A stretch of DNA of 64,000 bases, taken from assembly GCA_963705545.1 (NCBI GenBank), contig CAVPJX010000001.1, positions 558,001-622,000 on the forward strand, given 5' to 3'. The notes beneath the pieces were generated by a model, which saw only the letters and a list, made by a program, of their open reading frames with translations, had not been told where the DNA came from and searched no databases. Below, in pieces: positions 51,805 to 60,922 of the stretch. Numbering within the stretch: the stretch's first letter is position 1; every line of letters starts with the position of its first letter. The stretch comes from DATBLY01 sp963705545. GTDB taxonomy: Bacteria; Actinomycetota; UBA4738; HRBIN12. The translations under genes and the position numbers were made by a program.

Positions 51805-54077
51805 ACCTCCTCCTCCTGCGCGAAGTGCAGGCGGAGGACCGCGTGCAGCCCGTACAGGAGCCGCCGGAGGTCCATCAGATCCTCCGGCGTGGGTCCTTCC
51901 GCCGGCAGGTCGTCGACCACCGTCTGGTACAGCCGGCCGAGGTGCGAGATCTCGAGGTGGGCGCGGCTCATGCTCGAGAGCGGGTCCTCGCCGCCCAGCG
52001 CGCGGGCGACGACCGGGTAGACGTCGGCCTCCTCCTCTTCTTCGTGCCGCGGGAGCCGTTCCAGCACGAAGATCCGGATGTCGGCGAGCTGCTCCCGGAG
52101 CTCGTGGTCGGACAGTTCGCTCAGGTGGTCGGCGGTCGCGCGGATCCGCTGCAGGTCCGCCGCGAACTCCCGATGCTCGGCTCGGAACCGCTCGCCGACG
52201 TCCGTGGGCGGCAGGGCGCGCCGGGATCGCCCGTCGCCCCGCACGGCGCGCAGCGCGTTCAGGATCGCGAAGACGTCGATGACCTCTTGGATCGCCGCGC
52301 CGACCACCGGGACGAAGAGCCCGAGCGCGCCGCCGATCATCCCGACGAACGCGAGGCCCATGCCGATCACCACGCTCTGGACCGCGATCCGCCGGGAACG
52401 CCGAGCGATCGCCATCGCCTCCGCGATGCGGTCGAGTCGGTCGACCACCAGCACGACGTCCGCCGCCTCCGACGACGCCGTCGCCCCGCGGGCGCCCATC
52501 GCGACGCCCACGTCGGCGGCGGCGAGCGCGGGCGCGTCGTTCAGCCCGTCGCCCACGAAGATCGTCACGCCCTCCTCGCGCTCGGCCTCGACCGCCTCGA
52601 CCTTCTCCGATGGGTCGCGCTCGGACAGGACCCGGTCGACCCCGAGCGCGGCGCCGACCGATTCCGCGACGTCCGGGTGATCGCCGGTCACCATCACGAT
52701 GCGTCGGATCCCGGCCCGACGGAGCGTGCGGATCACCCGCGGCGAGTCCGCCCTGATGGGATCGTCGATCACGAGCGCGCCGGAGACCTCCCCGTCAACG
52801 GCGACGAACACGCACGATGAGCCGTCCAGGGATGTCCGGCGGCGGACGTCCCTGGCCCGCCGCGGCATCGGCGCGTCGCCCGACACGAAGGACGCCTTCC
52901 CGATCGCGACGCGCCGGCCCTCCACCGTGCCCGAGATCCCGGATCCATGCTGCTCCACGACATCGGTCGGGAACGGCAGGTCCAGGCCGCGCTCGCGAGC
53001 GGCATGGACGATCGCGCTCGCCAGCACGTGGGCCGAGACCTGGTCGACCGCCGCCGTCAAACGCAGCACCTCTTGCGGGTCGAGCTCGCCGAACGCCTCC
53101 ACGTCCGCGAGCTGCGGGATCCCCGACGTGAGCGTCCCGGTCTTGTCGAACAGCAGGACCGTGCCGCGGGCGAGGGTCTCGAGCGCGCCGCCGCCCTTGA
53201 CGATGATGCCGCGGTGGGCGGCGCGGGAGATCCCGGCGACCACCGCGATCGGCACCGCGAGGATCAGCGGACAAGGGGTCGCCACGACGAGGACGGAGAG
53301 CGCGCGGACCGGATCGCCCGACACGGCCCACGCGAGGCCCGCGAGCCCGAGGGTGACCGGGATGAAGATGGCCGCGTAGCGATCGGCCAGGCGCACGGCG
53401 GGGGCCTTCCCTTCGGAGGCCTCGCGCACCAACCGGACGATCCCCGCGTAGGTGCTCTCCTCGGCGGTCGCGATCGCGCGCAGATCCAAGGCCGAACCCG
53501 CGTTGACCGCGCCCGATCGGACCTGGTCGCCCCGGAGGCGCTCGACGGGCCGGGACTCGCCCGTCAAGGCGGCCTCGTCGAAGACGCCGGGGGCGAGGAG
53601 CACACCGTCGACGGGCACGACCTCTCCGGTCTTCACGAGCAGGCGGTCCCCAGGCGCCACGTCCTCGATCGGTCGCGGCACCAGTCCGCCGTCCTCGTAA
53701 CGCGTCACGATCACCGGTGCGCGCTCGAGCAGTGACGACAGCTCCCGATGCGCGCGGCGGTCCGCGTAGGACTCCAGCGCCTGCCCGCTCGCGAGCATCA
53801 CGGCGATCACGGCGCCGGCGAGGAACTCCTCGAGCGCCAACGAGCCGACCAGGGCGAGCCACGCGATCACGTCGACGCCGGCGGCTCGCCTGAGGAGCCC
53901 GCCGACCACCTCGATCGTGAGGGGCACCAGGGCGACCGCGGCCGTCACCGCCCAGAGCAGGTTCGCCGGATCTGATCGATCGGTGAACCACAGGAGCGCT
54001 CCGATCGCGACGCCGGCGACGGACGCCCCGAGCCACCACAGGTTGAGATCGCGCGGCGCGGACGGCCGGTCGCTCAC
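51753..54077 (-). CDS. P1B-type metal ATPase with C-terminal haemerythrin domain (P1B-5-like)
   Basis: 774 residues. The actuator motif is TGES (172-175), the metal-transport helix motif TPCPLILAVP (267-276), the phosphorylated Asp311 lies in DKTGTLTSG, and the hinge is GDGLNDAPAL (509-518). No N-terminal HMA or His-rich metal-binding domain is present. Residues 630-765 form a haemerythrin-like four-helix domain with candidate di-iron ligands His635, His678, Glu682, His707, His745 and His751. This combination defines the P1B-5 group, for which Ni or Fe and regulation by iron/O2 have been proposed. Nitrobindin follows upstream in the operon (ATGA overlap). Confidence 0.93.
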   Translation of the reverse strand: MSDRPSAPRDLNLWWLGASVAGVAIGALLWFTDRSDPANLLWAVTAAVALVPLTIEVVGGLLRRAAGVDVIAWLALVGSLALEEFLAGAVIAVMLASGQALESYADRRAHRELSSLLERAPVIVTRYEDGGLVPRPIEDVAPGDRLLVKTGEVVPVDGVLLAPGVFDEAALTGESRPVERLRGDQVRSGAVNAGSALDLRAIATAEESTYAGIVRLVREASEGKAPAVRLADRYAAIFIPVTLGLAGLAWAVSGDPVRALSVLVVATPCPLILAVPIAVVAGISRAAHRGIIVKGGGALETLARGTVLLFDKTGTLTSGIPQLADVEAFGELDPQEVLRLTAAVDQVSAHVLASAIVHAARERGLDLPFPTDVVEQHGSGISGTVEGRRVAIGKASFVSGDAPMPRRARDVRRRTSLDGSSCVFVAVDGEVSGALVIDDPIRADSPRVIRTLRRAGIRRIVMVTGDHPDVAESVGAALGVDRVLSERDPSEKVEAVEAEREEGVTIFVGDGLNDAPALAAADVGVAMGARGATASSEAADVVLVVDRLDRIAEAMAIARRSRRIAVQSVVIGMGLAFVGMIGGALGLFVPVVGAAIQEVIDVFAILNALRAVRGDGRSRRALPPTDVGERFRAEHREFAADLQRIRATADHLSELSDHELREQLADIRIFVLERLPRHEEEEEADVYPVVARALGGEDPLSSMSRAHLEISHLGRLYQTVVDDLPAEGPTPEDLMDLRRLLYGLHAVLRLHFAQEEEVYAWLASEGSPSEVVVR

Positions 54078-54553
54078 GGCCGCGACACCCGGCGGAGCGT
54101 TCCGCGCAGGTGACGAGCCATCGGCACGCGATCCATCTCCATGTCCATCTCGTAGGTCATGACGTCACCGTCGACCCGGTAGCGTCGTCGCGCGGCAACG
54201 ACGGCGCTCCCCGTGCGCGTCCGACCGATCGCTCCGGTCTCCACCGCGAAGGAGGTACCGTCCAGGCTCCCCTCGGCGACCTCCGCCAGCCCGAGCGGAT
54301 GAGCGAGCGTCAGCTCCACGCGTCCAGGTCCTCCCGGTCGGACGAACCCCCGTTCGAAGTGCAGTGCGGCGCCATCGTCGGTCGACCAGCTCCGCTGCGC
54401 ATACAACAGGAACGGATCCCCCACGTGCTCGAAGGTCATCTCTTCGCCGTACGCGAAGGGCTCGAGCGTGGGGTACTCGCCCTTGCCCTCGCCCCGCCAG
54501 ATCCCCAGCAGGAACCGCAGCGGCGCGAGGTCCGGGTGCGGTTCGGGGTCCAT
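54074..54553 (-). CDS. Nitrobindin-like haem-binding protein (DUF1794/FABP-like)
   Basis: A 159-residue ten-strand beta barrel of the nitrobindin type: LRFLLGIWRGEGKGEYPTLE is the family's N-terminal signature (GxWxGxGxGxYP). The axial ligand is expected near the C-terminal MARHLRGTLRRV, where His149 sits. Bacterial nitrobindins bind ferric haem and react with peroxynitrite or NO. Its stop overlaps the start of the P1B-5 ATPase by four bases, so the two are translationally coupled, linking haem/NO chemistry to a metal pump with an O2-responsive domain. Confidence 0.9.
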   Translation of the reverse strand: MDPEPHPDLAPLRFLLGIWRGEGKGEYPTLEPFAYGEEMTFEHVGDPFLLYAQRSWSTDDGAALHFERGFVRPGGPGRVELTLAHPLGLAEVAEGSLDGTSFAVETGAIGRTRTGSAVVAARRRYRVDGDVMTYEMDMEMDRVPMARHLRGTLRRVSRP

Positions 54554-54593
54554 CGTCTCGACGCTACCACGCCCCCGGGCGGCGGCCGGAGGC

Positions 54594-54938
54594 TCAGGCC
54601 TCGCGCTCGAGGCGGGTCTGGATCGTGGTCTGTAGCAGGGCGATCTCGTCGTCGAGGGTGAGCTGCATCACGGCCGGGCAGAGGTTGAACTCCGGGAGCC
54701 GGCGCCACGTGAGGGGTTCCCCGGGTCCCGGTCCGCGACGGTCGAGCTCGTCGTCGACATCGTCCAGTCGGCGCTCGAGACGGTCGATCCGTCCATCGAT
54801 GCCGGCGATGCGCACCTGCAGGTCGTCCTCGATCACGGTCACCGGATCGACATCGCGGGCGACGGCTTCGCCGCGCAGCGTCGCCTGCAGCTCCGTCACC
54901 TCGGCCACGACGTCGTCGTGCGCGCGCTCTCCGTTCAT
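54594..54938 (-). CDS. Coiled-coil hypothetical protein
   Basis: A 114-residue acidic protein from ATG 54938. Residues 8-75 are a predicted coiled coil (EVTELQATLRGEAVARDV, DGRIDRLERRLDDVDDELDR), then a Pro-rich turn and a second helix (LTLDDEIALLQTTIQTRLE). There is one Cys (EFNLCPAVMQ). I recognise no family. It stands upstream of nitrobindin on the same strand with 40 bases between and could be the first gene of that operon. Confidence 0.75.
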   Translation of the reverse strand: MNGERAHDDVVAEVTELQATLRGEAVARDVDPVTVIEDDLQVRIAGIDGRIDRLERRLDDVDDELDRRGPGPGEPLTWRRLPEFNLCPAVMQLTLDDEIALLQTTIQTRLEREA

Positions 54939-55063
54939 CCCCTGGATCCCCCTCGGTCGGCCGGCGATCGTGCGGCTCCCGGCCCGCCGGCGGATGGTAG
55001 GCCTCGGCCCGTCGGGCCCGCAAGTGCGCTGGCGGCGCGCGGTGCCCGGTAGGCTCTTGAGCC

Positions 55064-55849
55064 ATGCCGTCCGTGGCACGCCTCAACGTCACCCCCGTGA
55101 AATCCACGCGGCTGAACCATCCCGACGCGCTTCGGATCGAGACGTACGGACCCGTGGGCGACCGCGACTTCTTCTTCGTCGATGGATCCGGGAAGCGGTT
55201 CTCGGCGACGACGAAGGCCCCGATGCTCCTCGTGTCCGTCGCGTACGACGCGGACATCGACGAGCTCGCGTTCCGGTTCCCGGACGGGCATGCGTTGACC
55301 GGCCCGGCGGCCGGTGACGGCGAGGCCCTGATCGTCGACTTCTACGGCCGGCCCGTCCCCGCGCACATCGTAGGCGGGCCGTGGGCGGATGCGTTCACCG
55401 CGTACTCCGGAACGGCGACCCGGCTCGCGCGCACGGATCACCCGGGGGCCGGGACCGACGTCGAGCCGGTGACGATCGTGTCGCTCGCTTCCGTCGAGGA
55501 GCTTGCGCGCCAAGGTGAACGGGGATCCTTGGACGCCGGCCGCTTCCGGATGACGATCGAGCTCGACGGCTGCGAGCCCCACGAGGAGGACGCCTGGGAC
55601 GGCGGTCACGTCCGGATCGGCGAGGTGGAGCTCGCGGTCCGCGAGCAGGTTCCCCGGTGCGTCGTCACGACGTTGAACCCCGACACGGGGGTACGCGACT
55701 TCCCGACGCTCTCGGTGATCTCACGGTACCGCGACGTGCCGCCGAGGACGTCGCCGCCGTTCGGCGTCTACGCGCGCGTCATCACGCCTGGAGTGATCCG
55801 CGTCGGCGACGACGTGGCGATCGGCGCTGACGAGGCCGCGCGAGCGTGA
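55064..55849 (+). CDS. MOSC domain protein
   Basis: 261 residues. The beta-barrel MOSC N-terminal part (VARLNVTPVKSTRLNHP) is followed by GPVGDRDFFFVD and KRFSATTKAPMLL, and the MOSC domain has VTIVSLASVEELA, DAGRFRMTIELDG and the expected cysteine in REQVPRCVVTTLNPDTG. MOSC proteins bind pyranopterin-type molybdenum cofactor and often carry it with a 2Fe-2S domain, which is missing here. Start at ATG 55064. It is divergent from the coiled-coil gene, with a 125-base spacer. Confidence 0.92.
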   Translation: MPSVARLNVTPVKSTRLNHPDALRIETYGPVGDRDFFFVDGSGKRFSATTKAPMLLVSVAYDADIDELAFRFPDGHALTGPAAGDGEALIVDFYGRPVPAHIVGGPWADAFTAYSGTATRLARTDHPGAGTDVEPVTIVSLASVEELARQGERGSLDAGRFRMTIELDGCEPHEEDAWDGGHVRIGEVELAVREQVPRCVVTTLNPDTGVRDFPTLSVISRYRDVPPRTSPPFGVYARVITPGVIRVGDDVAIGADEAARA

Positions 55850-55852
55850 GGC

Positions 55853-56239
55853 TCAGAACCCCTCGGTGTACTCCTCGTCGGTGACCGGCGCGCCCCACTC
55901 CGGAGCGCCGCCTTCGTTCACCGCGACGTGGACCATCGGGCTGTCGAGCTCCGCCCCGTGGAAGTGCCACTCCCCCGCGCTCACGAACACCACGTCGCCG
56001 GGCTCGAGCACGTGACCGGCCTCACCGCGGGACCGGACGCGTCCACGCCCGGTGACCCCGAAGAGCCACTGACCGCCAGGGTGCTGGTGCCAATGCGTCC
56101 GAGCACCCGGCGAGAAGTGCACTACGCCGACGTTCGTTCCGTCCGGAGCGCGTGGGCTCCCGCGCAGCCACACCTCTCCGGCGAACCGCCCGTCGTCGCC
56201 GGGCTCGAACGTCGCGTCGCAACCACGATCCACGTCCAT
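55853..56239 (-). CDS. Cupin domain protein (quercetinase/carboxymuconolactone-like)
   Basis: 128 residues with a clear cupin metal site: motif 1 VHFSPGARTHWHQHPGGQ with two His, and motif 2 GDVVFVSAGEWHFHGAE. The VGVVHFSPGARTHWHxH pattern is typical of the cupin subgroup near carboxymuconolactone decarboxylases. The substrate is unknown. Its gene starts 41 bases after the winged-helix gene's stop on the same strand and ends four bases from the convergent MOSC gene. Confidence 0.9.
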   Translation of the reverse strand: MDVDRGCDATFEPGDDGRFAGEVWLRGSPRAPDGTNVGVVHFSPGARTHWHQHPGGQWLFGVTGRGRVRSRGEAGHVLEPGDVVFVSAGEWHFHGAELDSPMVHVAVNEGGAPEWGAPVTDEEYTEGF

Positions 56240-56280
56240 CGGTCCTCCCGTCCGGTCGGAGCCAACAGGTCGGCCGCACC

Positions 56281-57378
56281 CTAGCCGAGGTCGACGTCGA
56301 CCGGCTTACCGAGGTACGAACCGATCGCGCGTGCCTCCGCGGCGATCCCTCTGCTGACACCCGACGCGATCCGGGCGAAGGGCGACACGCGGATGCGGTC
56401 GGCGCGCGTCCCCCGCTCGAACGTCCACGTCCCGGCGACCCGGCCGTCCACAAGGAACACCGGACGGACCCAGCCGCCGCCGGCGTTCACGCGTCGACGG
56501 TGCAGCGGGTCGAGGATCGGGCCCCGGTCCTTCCAACCGAGGAGGTACGGATCGAACGCGGGGAGGAGCCGCACGGCGGCGACCTCGACGGACCCCGGCG
56601 TCCCCCGCAGCGACCACATCGTCCCGGTGACCGTCGGCACCTCCACGATCCGGTCTGCGATCGCACGCCAGGCATCCAGCGATTCGATCCGTCGGATCCC
56701 GGACCAGGCCGTCAGATCGGCGGGTGTGGCCGGCGCGTGCGCGCGGAGGTATCGCGACGCCAGCTCGCCGAGCGCGCGCTCCCGATCCAGCGCGGGCTGC
56801 GCGCCGACCCAGTCCCGCGTTAAGACGAAGGTTGGCTTTCGGTCGAGATCGGGACCAAAGCAGATGCGCCCGTCCGCCGCCGCCAGCCAGACGAGGTACG
56901 CGATCGCCTGTCCTTCGGTGCGGAACCCCTGTCGCGTGAGGCCCTCGGCTATCTCGGCCCGCGTCAGCGGACCCTCGGAGCCGAGCATCCGCACGATCGA
57001 ACGGACGGCGCGCTCCGGCTGATCGCCGAGCACCCCCACGTCGCGGAGCCGCCGGCGCGCGGTGGCGATCCCCGGCTGGGTCAGCAGCGGGACGACCCAC
57101 CCGATGTCCTCGGTCGCGATCAGGTGGAGCGTGCCGCGCATCGCCCAGGTGCGAACGACCGAACGCGTCGAGAGCCGCGCGCGGTCGACCAGCTCGGCGG
57201 TGATCGCCTCCCCGCGGGGCCGGAGCGCGAGGCCGGGGGCGCTCGGGAGCTGGGCCTGAACCCCGAGCAGGTGCCGAACGAGCTCGAGCGGCCGGCTTCG
57301 CCGCCTCGCATCGAGGCGCTGGGCGCTGAATCGGGCCAGGCGCAACGCGCGGTCGTCGAACGGTCCGGCCCGGGCCAT
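56281..57378 (-). CDS. Winged-helix DNA-binding domain protein (HTH_42/AlkZ-like)
   Basis: 365 residues from ATG 57378. The LARFSAQRLDARRRSRPLE opening, LLGVQAQLPSAPGLAL, RTWAMRGTLHLIATEDI and TRAEIAEGLTRQGF segments match the HTH_42 (YcaQ/AlkZ-like) family of repeated winged helices. The characteristic catalytic QxQ/QxD motif of AlkZ glycosylases corresponds here to VQAQ. The C-terminal half contains LLPAFDPYLLGWKDR, also typical. Members bind or repair DNA adducts. The frame is open upstream to 58914, but that region is antisense to the phosphodiesterase gene and not coding. Confidence 0.88.
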   Translation of the reverse strand: MARAGPFDDRALRLARFSAQRLDARRRSRPLELVRHLLGVQAQLPSAPGLALRPRGEAITAELVDRARLSTRSVVRTWAMRGTLHLIATEDIGWVVPLLTQPGIATARRRLRDVGVLGDQPERAVRSIVRMLGSEGPLTRAEIAEGLTRQGFRTEGQAIAYLVWLAAADGRICFGPDLDRKPTFVLTRDWVGAQPALDRERALGELASRYLRAHAPATPADLTAWSGIRRIESLDAWRAIADRIVEVPTVTGTMWSLRGTPGSVEVAAVRLLPAFDPYLLGWKDRGPILDPLHRRRVNAGGGWVRPVFLVDGRVAGTWTFERGTRADRIRVSPFARIASGVSRGIAAEARAIGSYLGKPVDVDLG

Positions 57379-57465
57379 CGACCGAGTGTAGGAGCGTGGA
57401 GGCGCTCGGGAGGACCGGCATCGGCGGGGACCCAAGATCAGACGACTTCCTGTAGAACTCAGCCG

Positions 57466-59238
57466 ATGCTGGGGAGGGGCCGGATCGGAGCGTCGGTGGG
57501 GGCACGGTGGCTGCTGTGCTTCGTGGTGCTCTCCGCGTGCGGAGCTCCCGCGACCGTCGCGGGATCCATACCGGTCCTCCGCCCTGATCCGACGTCCGTG
57601 CCGATCGCCGATGCCGACGCGGAGCTCGTCGGTCGAGCGATGGGCGACAGCCTGACCGGCTCGACCGCCGAGGACGCGCGGGATCCGCTCGAGCCCACGG
57701 TCTGCGCGATCCCCGAGCGATCGCTCCGCCGGACGGCCCACGGCTATCGCCCCGATCGTTCGGGCGACCTCCAGGTCCTGACGTCGGAGCCCGACTACCT
57801 GGGCCACGGCGGGTTCCCACACTCGGGTCCGTGGGACTACATCGCGGACGTGCCGCTCCTGTGGTACGGACCGGGTTTCGTTCCCGCGCAGGGAGCGGTC
57901 GAGCGCCCGGTCACGCTGGCGGATATCGCGCCGACCCAAGCCGAGCTCCTGCGGTTCGACTTCGACGCTCCCGACGGGACGACGCTCCGGGAAGCGCTCG
58001 TCCCGCGGGCCGATCGGCCCACGCCGCCGCGGTTGATCGTGGTCGTGGTGTGGGACGGTGCCGGACGCGACGTGCTGGAGGCGCACGCGGACGCCTGGCC
58101 CGTGCTCCGATCCCTGATCGATCAGGGCACGTATTTCGAACACGCCGAGGTCGGCTCGTCGCCACCCAGCACCGCGCAGATCCACGCCACGATCGGAACC
58201 GGCGCCTTCTCGCGCAACCATGGGATCGTCGCGATGCGATTCCGGGTCGGGGATCGGCTCGTCGATCCATGGCGGAACGGGCCGCGCTTCCTCGAACTCC
58301 CCACGCTCGCGGATCGCTACGACCGCGCGTCGAACAACGATCCGCTCGTCGGCGCGATCGGCACCGTCGCGATCCATCTCGGGATGCTCGGACACGGCAC
58401 TCGGTTCCCTGGCGGGGACGCGGATCTCGCCGTCCTGCGCGACATCTCGGGGGTCGCGTCCGAGGGCGCGGACGGGATCCGGTGGCGCTTGCCGGACAAC
58501 CTCGGCGACCTCTACCGATTCCCCGCATACGCGAACGACCTTCCGCCGCTCTCCGGATACCTCGGTGAGCTCGACCGGATGGACGGGATGCTCGACGGCC
58601 GTTGGCGCGATCACGACATGGCCGGTCCAGAGACGCTCGCGGGGTTCCACACGCCTGCACGGATCCCGTTCCAGACGAGGATGGTCGAAGAGGTCGTTCG
58701 GCAGGAAGGCTTCGGAGCCGACGACGTCCCCGACCTGCTCTTCGTGAACTACAAGCTGATCGACGAGATCGGGCACCTCTTCTCGCTGAACAGCCCCGAG
58801 ATGGACGACGCGCTCCGAGCGCAGGACGGCGACCTGCCGGAGCTGATCGGCTTCCTCAACGGGACGGTCGGGGTCGGCAACTGGGTGATGGCGCTCACGG
58901 CCGACCACGGCCACACGCCGAGCCCCGCGGTCTCCGGCGCGTCCGTGATCTCACCGGGACGCGTGGCGGATGCGATCGAGGCTCGCTTCGATCGTGATGG
59001 CGACGGCACCGGGGTCGTCGAGTCGGTCCAACCCACGCAGATCTACCTGGATCGCTCGGAGCTCAGGCAGCACGGGGCGACGCTCGCCGAGGTCTCGTCG
59101 TTCCTCATGGCGCTCAGGAAGCGCGACGTCGGCTCGGACGCCTGGCCGATCCCCGCCAACGAACTGGACGACCCGGCGTTCCTCGCCGCCTATCCGTCGG
59201 TCCTGCTGGACGAGCTCCCCTGCGTGCCGAGGGATTGA
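57466..59238 (+). CDS. Lipoprotein of the alkaline-phosphatase-like (phosphodiesterase) superfamily
   Basis: 590 residues from ATG 57466. A lipobox (LLCFVVLSAC) makes it a surface lipoprotein. The alkaline-phosphatase-like core shows VVVVWDGAGRDVLEAHADAW (metal Asp), SSPPSTAQIHATIGTG with the probable nucleophile Thr or Ser, DLLFVNYKLIDEIGHLFSL and ALTADHGHTPS, which together supply the two metal sites of type I phosphodiesterase/nucleotide pyrophosphatases. The region LAPTQAELLRFDF upstream (about 90-180) is an extra module. It likely hydrolyses phosphodiesters or sulfate esters outside the cell; specificity is unknown. Confidence 0.86.
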   Translation: MLGRGRIGASVGARWLLCFVVLSACGAPATVAGSIPVLRPDPTSVPIADADAELVGRAMGDSLTGSTAEDARDPLEPTVCAIPERSLRRTAHGYRPDRSGDLQVLTSEPDYLGHGGFPHSGPWDYIADVPLLWYGPGFVPAQGAVERPVTLADIAPTQAELLRFDFDAPDGTTLREALVPRADRPTPPRLIVVVVWDGAGRDVLEAHADAWPVLRSLIDQGTYFEHAEVGSSPPSTAQIHATIGTGAFSRNHGIVAMRFRVGDRLVDPWRNGPRFLELPTLADRYDRASNNDPLVGAIGTVAIHLGMLGHGTRFPGGDADLAVLRDISGVASEGADGIRWRLPDNLGDLYRFPAYANDLPPLSGYLGELDRMDGMLDGRWRDHDMAGPETLAGFHTPARIPFQTRMVEEVVRQEGFGADDVPDLLFVNYKLIDEIGHLFSLNSPEMDDALRAQDGDLPELIGFLNGTVGVGNWVMALTADHGHTPSPAVSGASVISPGRVADAIEARFDRDGDGTGVVESVQPTQIYLDRSELRQHGATLAEVSSFLMALRKRDVGSDAWPIPANELDDPAFLAAYPSVLLDELPCVPRD

Positions 59239-59254
59239 GCCGGCGCGGCTCCAC

Positions 59255-59701
59255 TCACCGCTTCAGGATCAGCAGGGCTCCCGACCCGAGCAGGATCAGT
59301 CCGACGAACCGGTAACCGGTCATCCGGATCGCGTCGCCGCCGAACCACCCGTTGGCATCGATCAACACCCCGGCCGTCAGCTGGCCCACGATCATCAACC
59401 CGATCGCCGCGAACGTCCCGATCCGACTGGGGGCGAACGTCAGCGTCGTCAGGATCAACGCGCCCATGATCGCGGTCGTCCACAGCCACGGCGGCTGACG
59501 GAACCCCGAGAGGATGCCCGTCGCCCCTCGGCCGAACAGGAGGGCCATCGTCGTCATGATCGCGGCGCCGAGGAGCGCCCCGAAGGCCGTCGCCTCGAAG
59601 ACGCCGATCCGGCGACCGAGGGCGCTCGAGATGCCGGCCTGCAGGGCCCCGGCGACGCCGGCGGTGAGCGACAACACGATGGCGAAGGTGGTCGCGGACA
59701 T
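59255..59701 (-). CDS. DMT-family transporter of the DUF606 (YdcZ) type
   Basis: A 148-residue protein with five hydrophobic helices, the half-size drug/metabolite transporter-like DUF606 family: LSLTAGVAGALQAGISSALGRR, TAFGALLGAAIMTTMALLFG, WLWTTAIMGALILTTLTFAP, AAIGLMIVGQLTAGVLIDANG and GLILLGSGALLILKR. Function in bacteria is unknown. It ends 16 bases from the convergent phosphodiesterase gene. Confidence 0.9.
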   Translation of the reverse strand: MSATTFAIVLSLTAGVAGALQAGISSALGRRIGVFEATAFGALLGAAIMTTMALLFGRGATGILSGFRQPPWLWTTAIMGALILTTLTFAPSRIGTFAAIGLMIVGQLTAGVLIDANGWFGGDAIRMTGYRFVGLILLGSGALLILKR

Positions 59702-59784
59702 GCGCGAAGCCTATCGGCCCCCGCGCCCTCGGCCGAGCATCTGGATCGACCCGCCAGCGACTCAGTGTCGCACGAAGTGCGCCC

Positions 59785-59825
59785 GATGAGCCTCTGACCC
59801 CGACCTTCGACCGATAGACAAGGGG
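59785..59825 (-). repeat. Degenerate tRNA-Val 3'-half-like sequence
   Basis: GATGAGCCTCTGACCCCGACCTTCG, split here, followed by CGATAGACAAGGGGC, can be aligned with the tRNA-Val T-arm and anticodon side (CGACCTTCG and AAGGG shared), but the acceptor strand is lost. It is weaker than fragments a-f. It lies just upstream of the second accessory stretch. Confidence 0.35.
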
Positions 59826-59912
59826 CAACGATGCGATCCAGACTGATCGCACGCGCCTGGCAGGCCCGCTTCCTCCACAGGAAACCTGCTTCGGCGCACA
59901 CCGGGGGTCCAG

Positions 59913-60323
59913 ATGAGAGGTCCAGTCGTCGTCGTCGTCGATTTCAGGAGCGGCAGGCGATCCGATCCGATCCTCGATCGATCGAGGATCGTCGCCGACG
60001 TCGAGAGGATCGGGCTCCGCCGCCATCGGGCCACGTTCCAACTCGACCCGAAGCGTCCGGGGTTCGGGACGCTCGCCGGCTTGCTCGAACGAGTTGGACG
60101 TAGGCGATCGGTGACGGTCAGGGTGGATGGTCACGCGGAGATGAGCGTCCTCGTCGAGGCCATGACCCGCTGTGCCGAACCGTTCGTCCACTCCTCGGGG
60201 AGCTGCGGGTTCAAGTTCTCGGGAGCCGTGCCTGCCCGGTGTCGCGTCTGCCCCCTGTACGACGACGAGCGGGCGCTGAGGATGATCTCGGCGTCCGGGC
60301 TGGCAGGGGACGCCGTGGGTTGA
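59913..60323 (+). CDS. Hypothetical protein with C-terminal Cys motif
   Basis: 136 residues: MRGPVVVVVDFRSGRRSD, a helical Arg-rich middle (GTLAGLLERVGRRRSVTVRV) and a C-terminal SGSCGFKFSGAVPARCRVCPLY with four Cys that could bind metal. GGGGGTCC precedes the ATG. I recognise no family; the composition fits the host's coding pattern better than its shadows do. It is isolated, with the DUF606 gene facing away. Confidence 0.52.
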   Translation: MRGPVVVVVDFRSGRRSDPILDRSRIVADVERIGLRRHRATFQLDPKRPGFGTLAGLLERVGRRRSVTVRVDGHAEMSVLVEAMTRCAEPFVHSSGSCGFKFSGAVPARCRVCPLYDDERALRMISASGLAGDAVG

Positions 60324-60775
60324 CATCCGCCCGAGACGGGCCACTGCTTCGCCGACGACCCCGAGGCCCTGCCGGGATGCCCCACCTGCGGTTCTGCCCG
60401 GGTGCCGTCCTGCCCGAGTTGGGGCCAAGGCCCTCCCGCGACTCCGACGACCCACACTCGAGATGCGGAGAGCGAACTCGGAGGGCACCCACGGCACTGA
60501 GCTACGGCCGCCGGTTGCCCTCATCCCCGTGGGGCTCGGCAATACCACTTGGTCCGCTCGCGCTTCCACCTGCATGAGGTGACGACAGAGCAAGCCCAGG
60601 TCACATACGGCCCCTCGCTGTGTGACCCGAAACAGACAGCCTGACCATTCCGCGTCACGAGCATCTCCTTCGGGTGCGGCCTCTGGGTCCCAAGAACATC
60701 GCGGGCCACGGGCGGAAGCTCGTTGTTGATCAAGGCGGGCTAGAGACTGCGATATGCAGCTCGGTCGATGCAGGG
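60324..60775. other. 452-bp region with one weak minus-strand frame
   Basis: A minus-strand frame at 60521-60733 (TTG start, 70 residues; contains CFGSHSEGPYVTWACS and WKRERTKWYC) has a Cys/Trp-rich composition like a small zinc protein, but no ribosome site or relative could be recognised. Nothing else is supported. Confidence 0.35.
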
Positions 60776-60922
60776 TCAGGCCGGCCCAGCGCAGGTGTCG
60801 TCGCCTCGCCGCTCCGCCTGCTCCTCGCGGTATCCGCACTGCGGACAAGGCGATTCGTTCACTGGAGCCGCACAGCCCGTGTACCCGCATCGCGGACACT
60901 GGATGAGTACCCAGAGCTTCAT
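60776..60922 (-). CDS. 48-residue zinc ribbon protein
   Basis: From the ATG at 60922 the product reads MKLWVLIQCPRCGYTGC, then SPCPQCGYREEQAERRGDD. Two Cys-x2-Cys knuckles 16 residues apart form a classic mini zinc ribbon. The frame extends upstream to 61006, but MKLWV is the natural start. Such small ribbon proteins are common in actinobacterial accessory regions; the function is unknown. Confidence 0.6.
   Translation of the reverse strand: MKLWVLIQCPRCGYTGCAAPVNESPCPQCGYREEQAERRGDDTCAGPA

Noticed and set aside
56281..58914. An 877-codon minus-strand open frame
   Set aside because: Only the part below 57378 is the winged-helix protein. The rest is antisense to the phosphodiesterase gene and compositionally a shadow.
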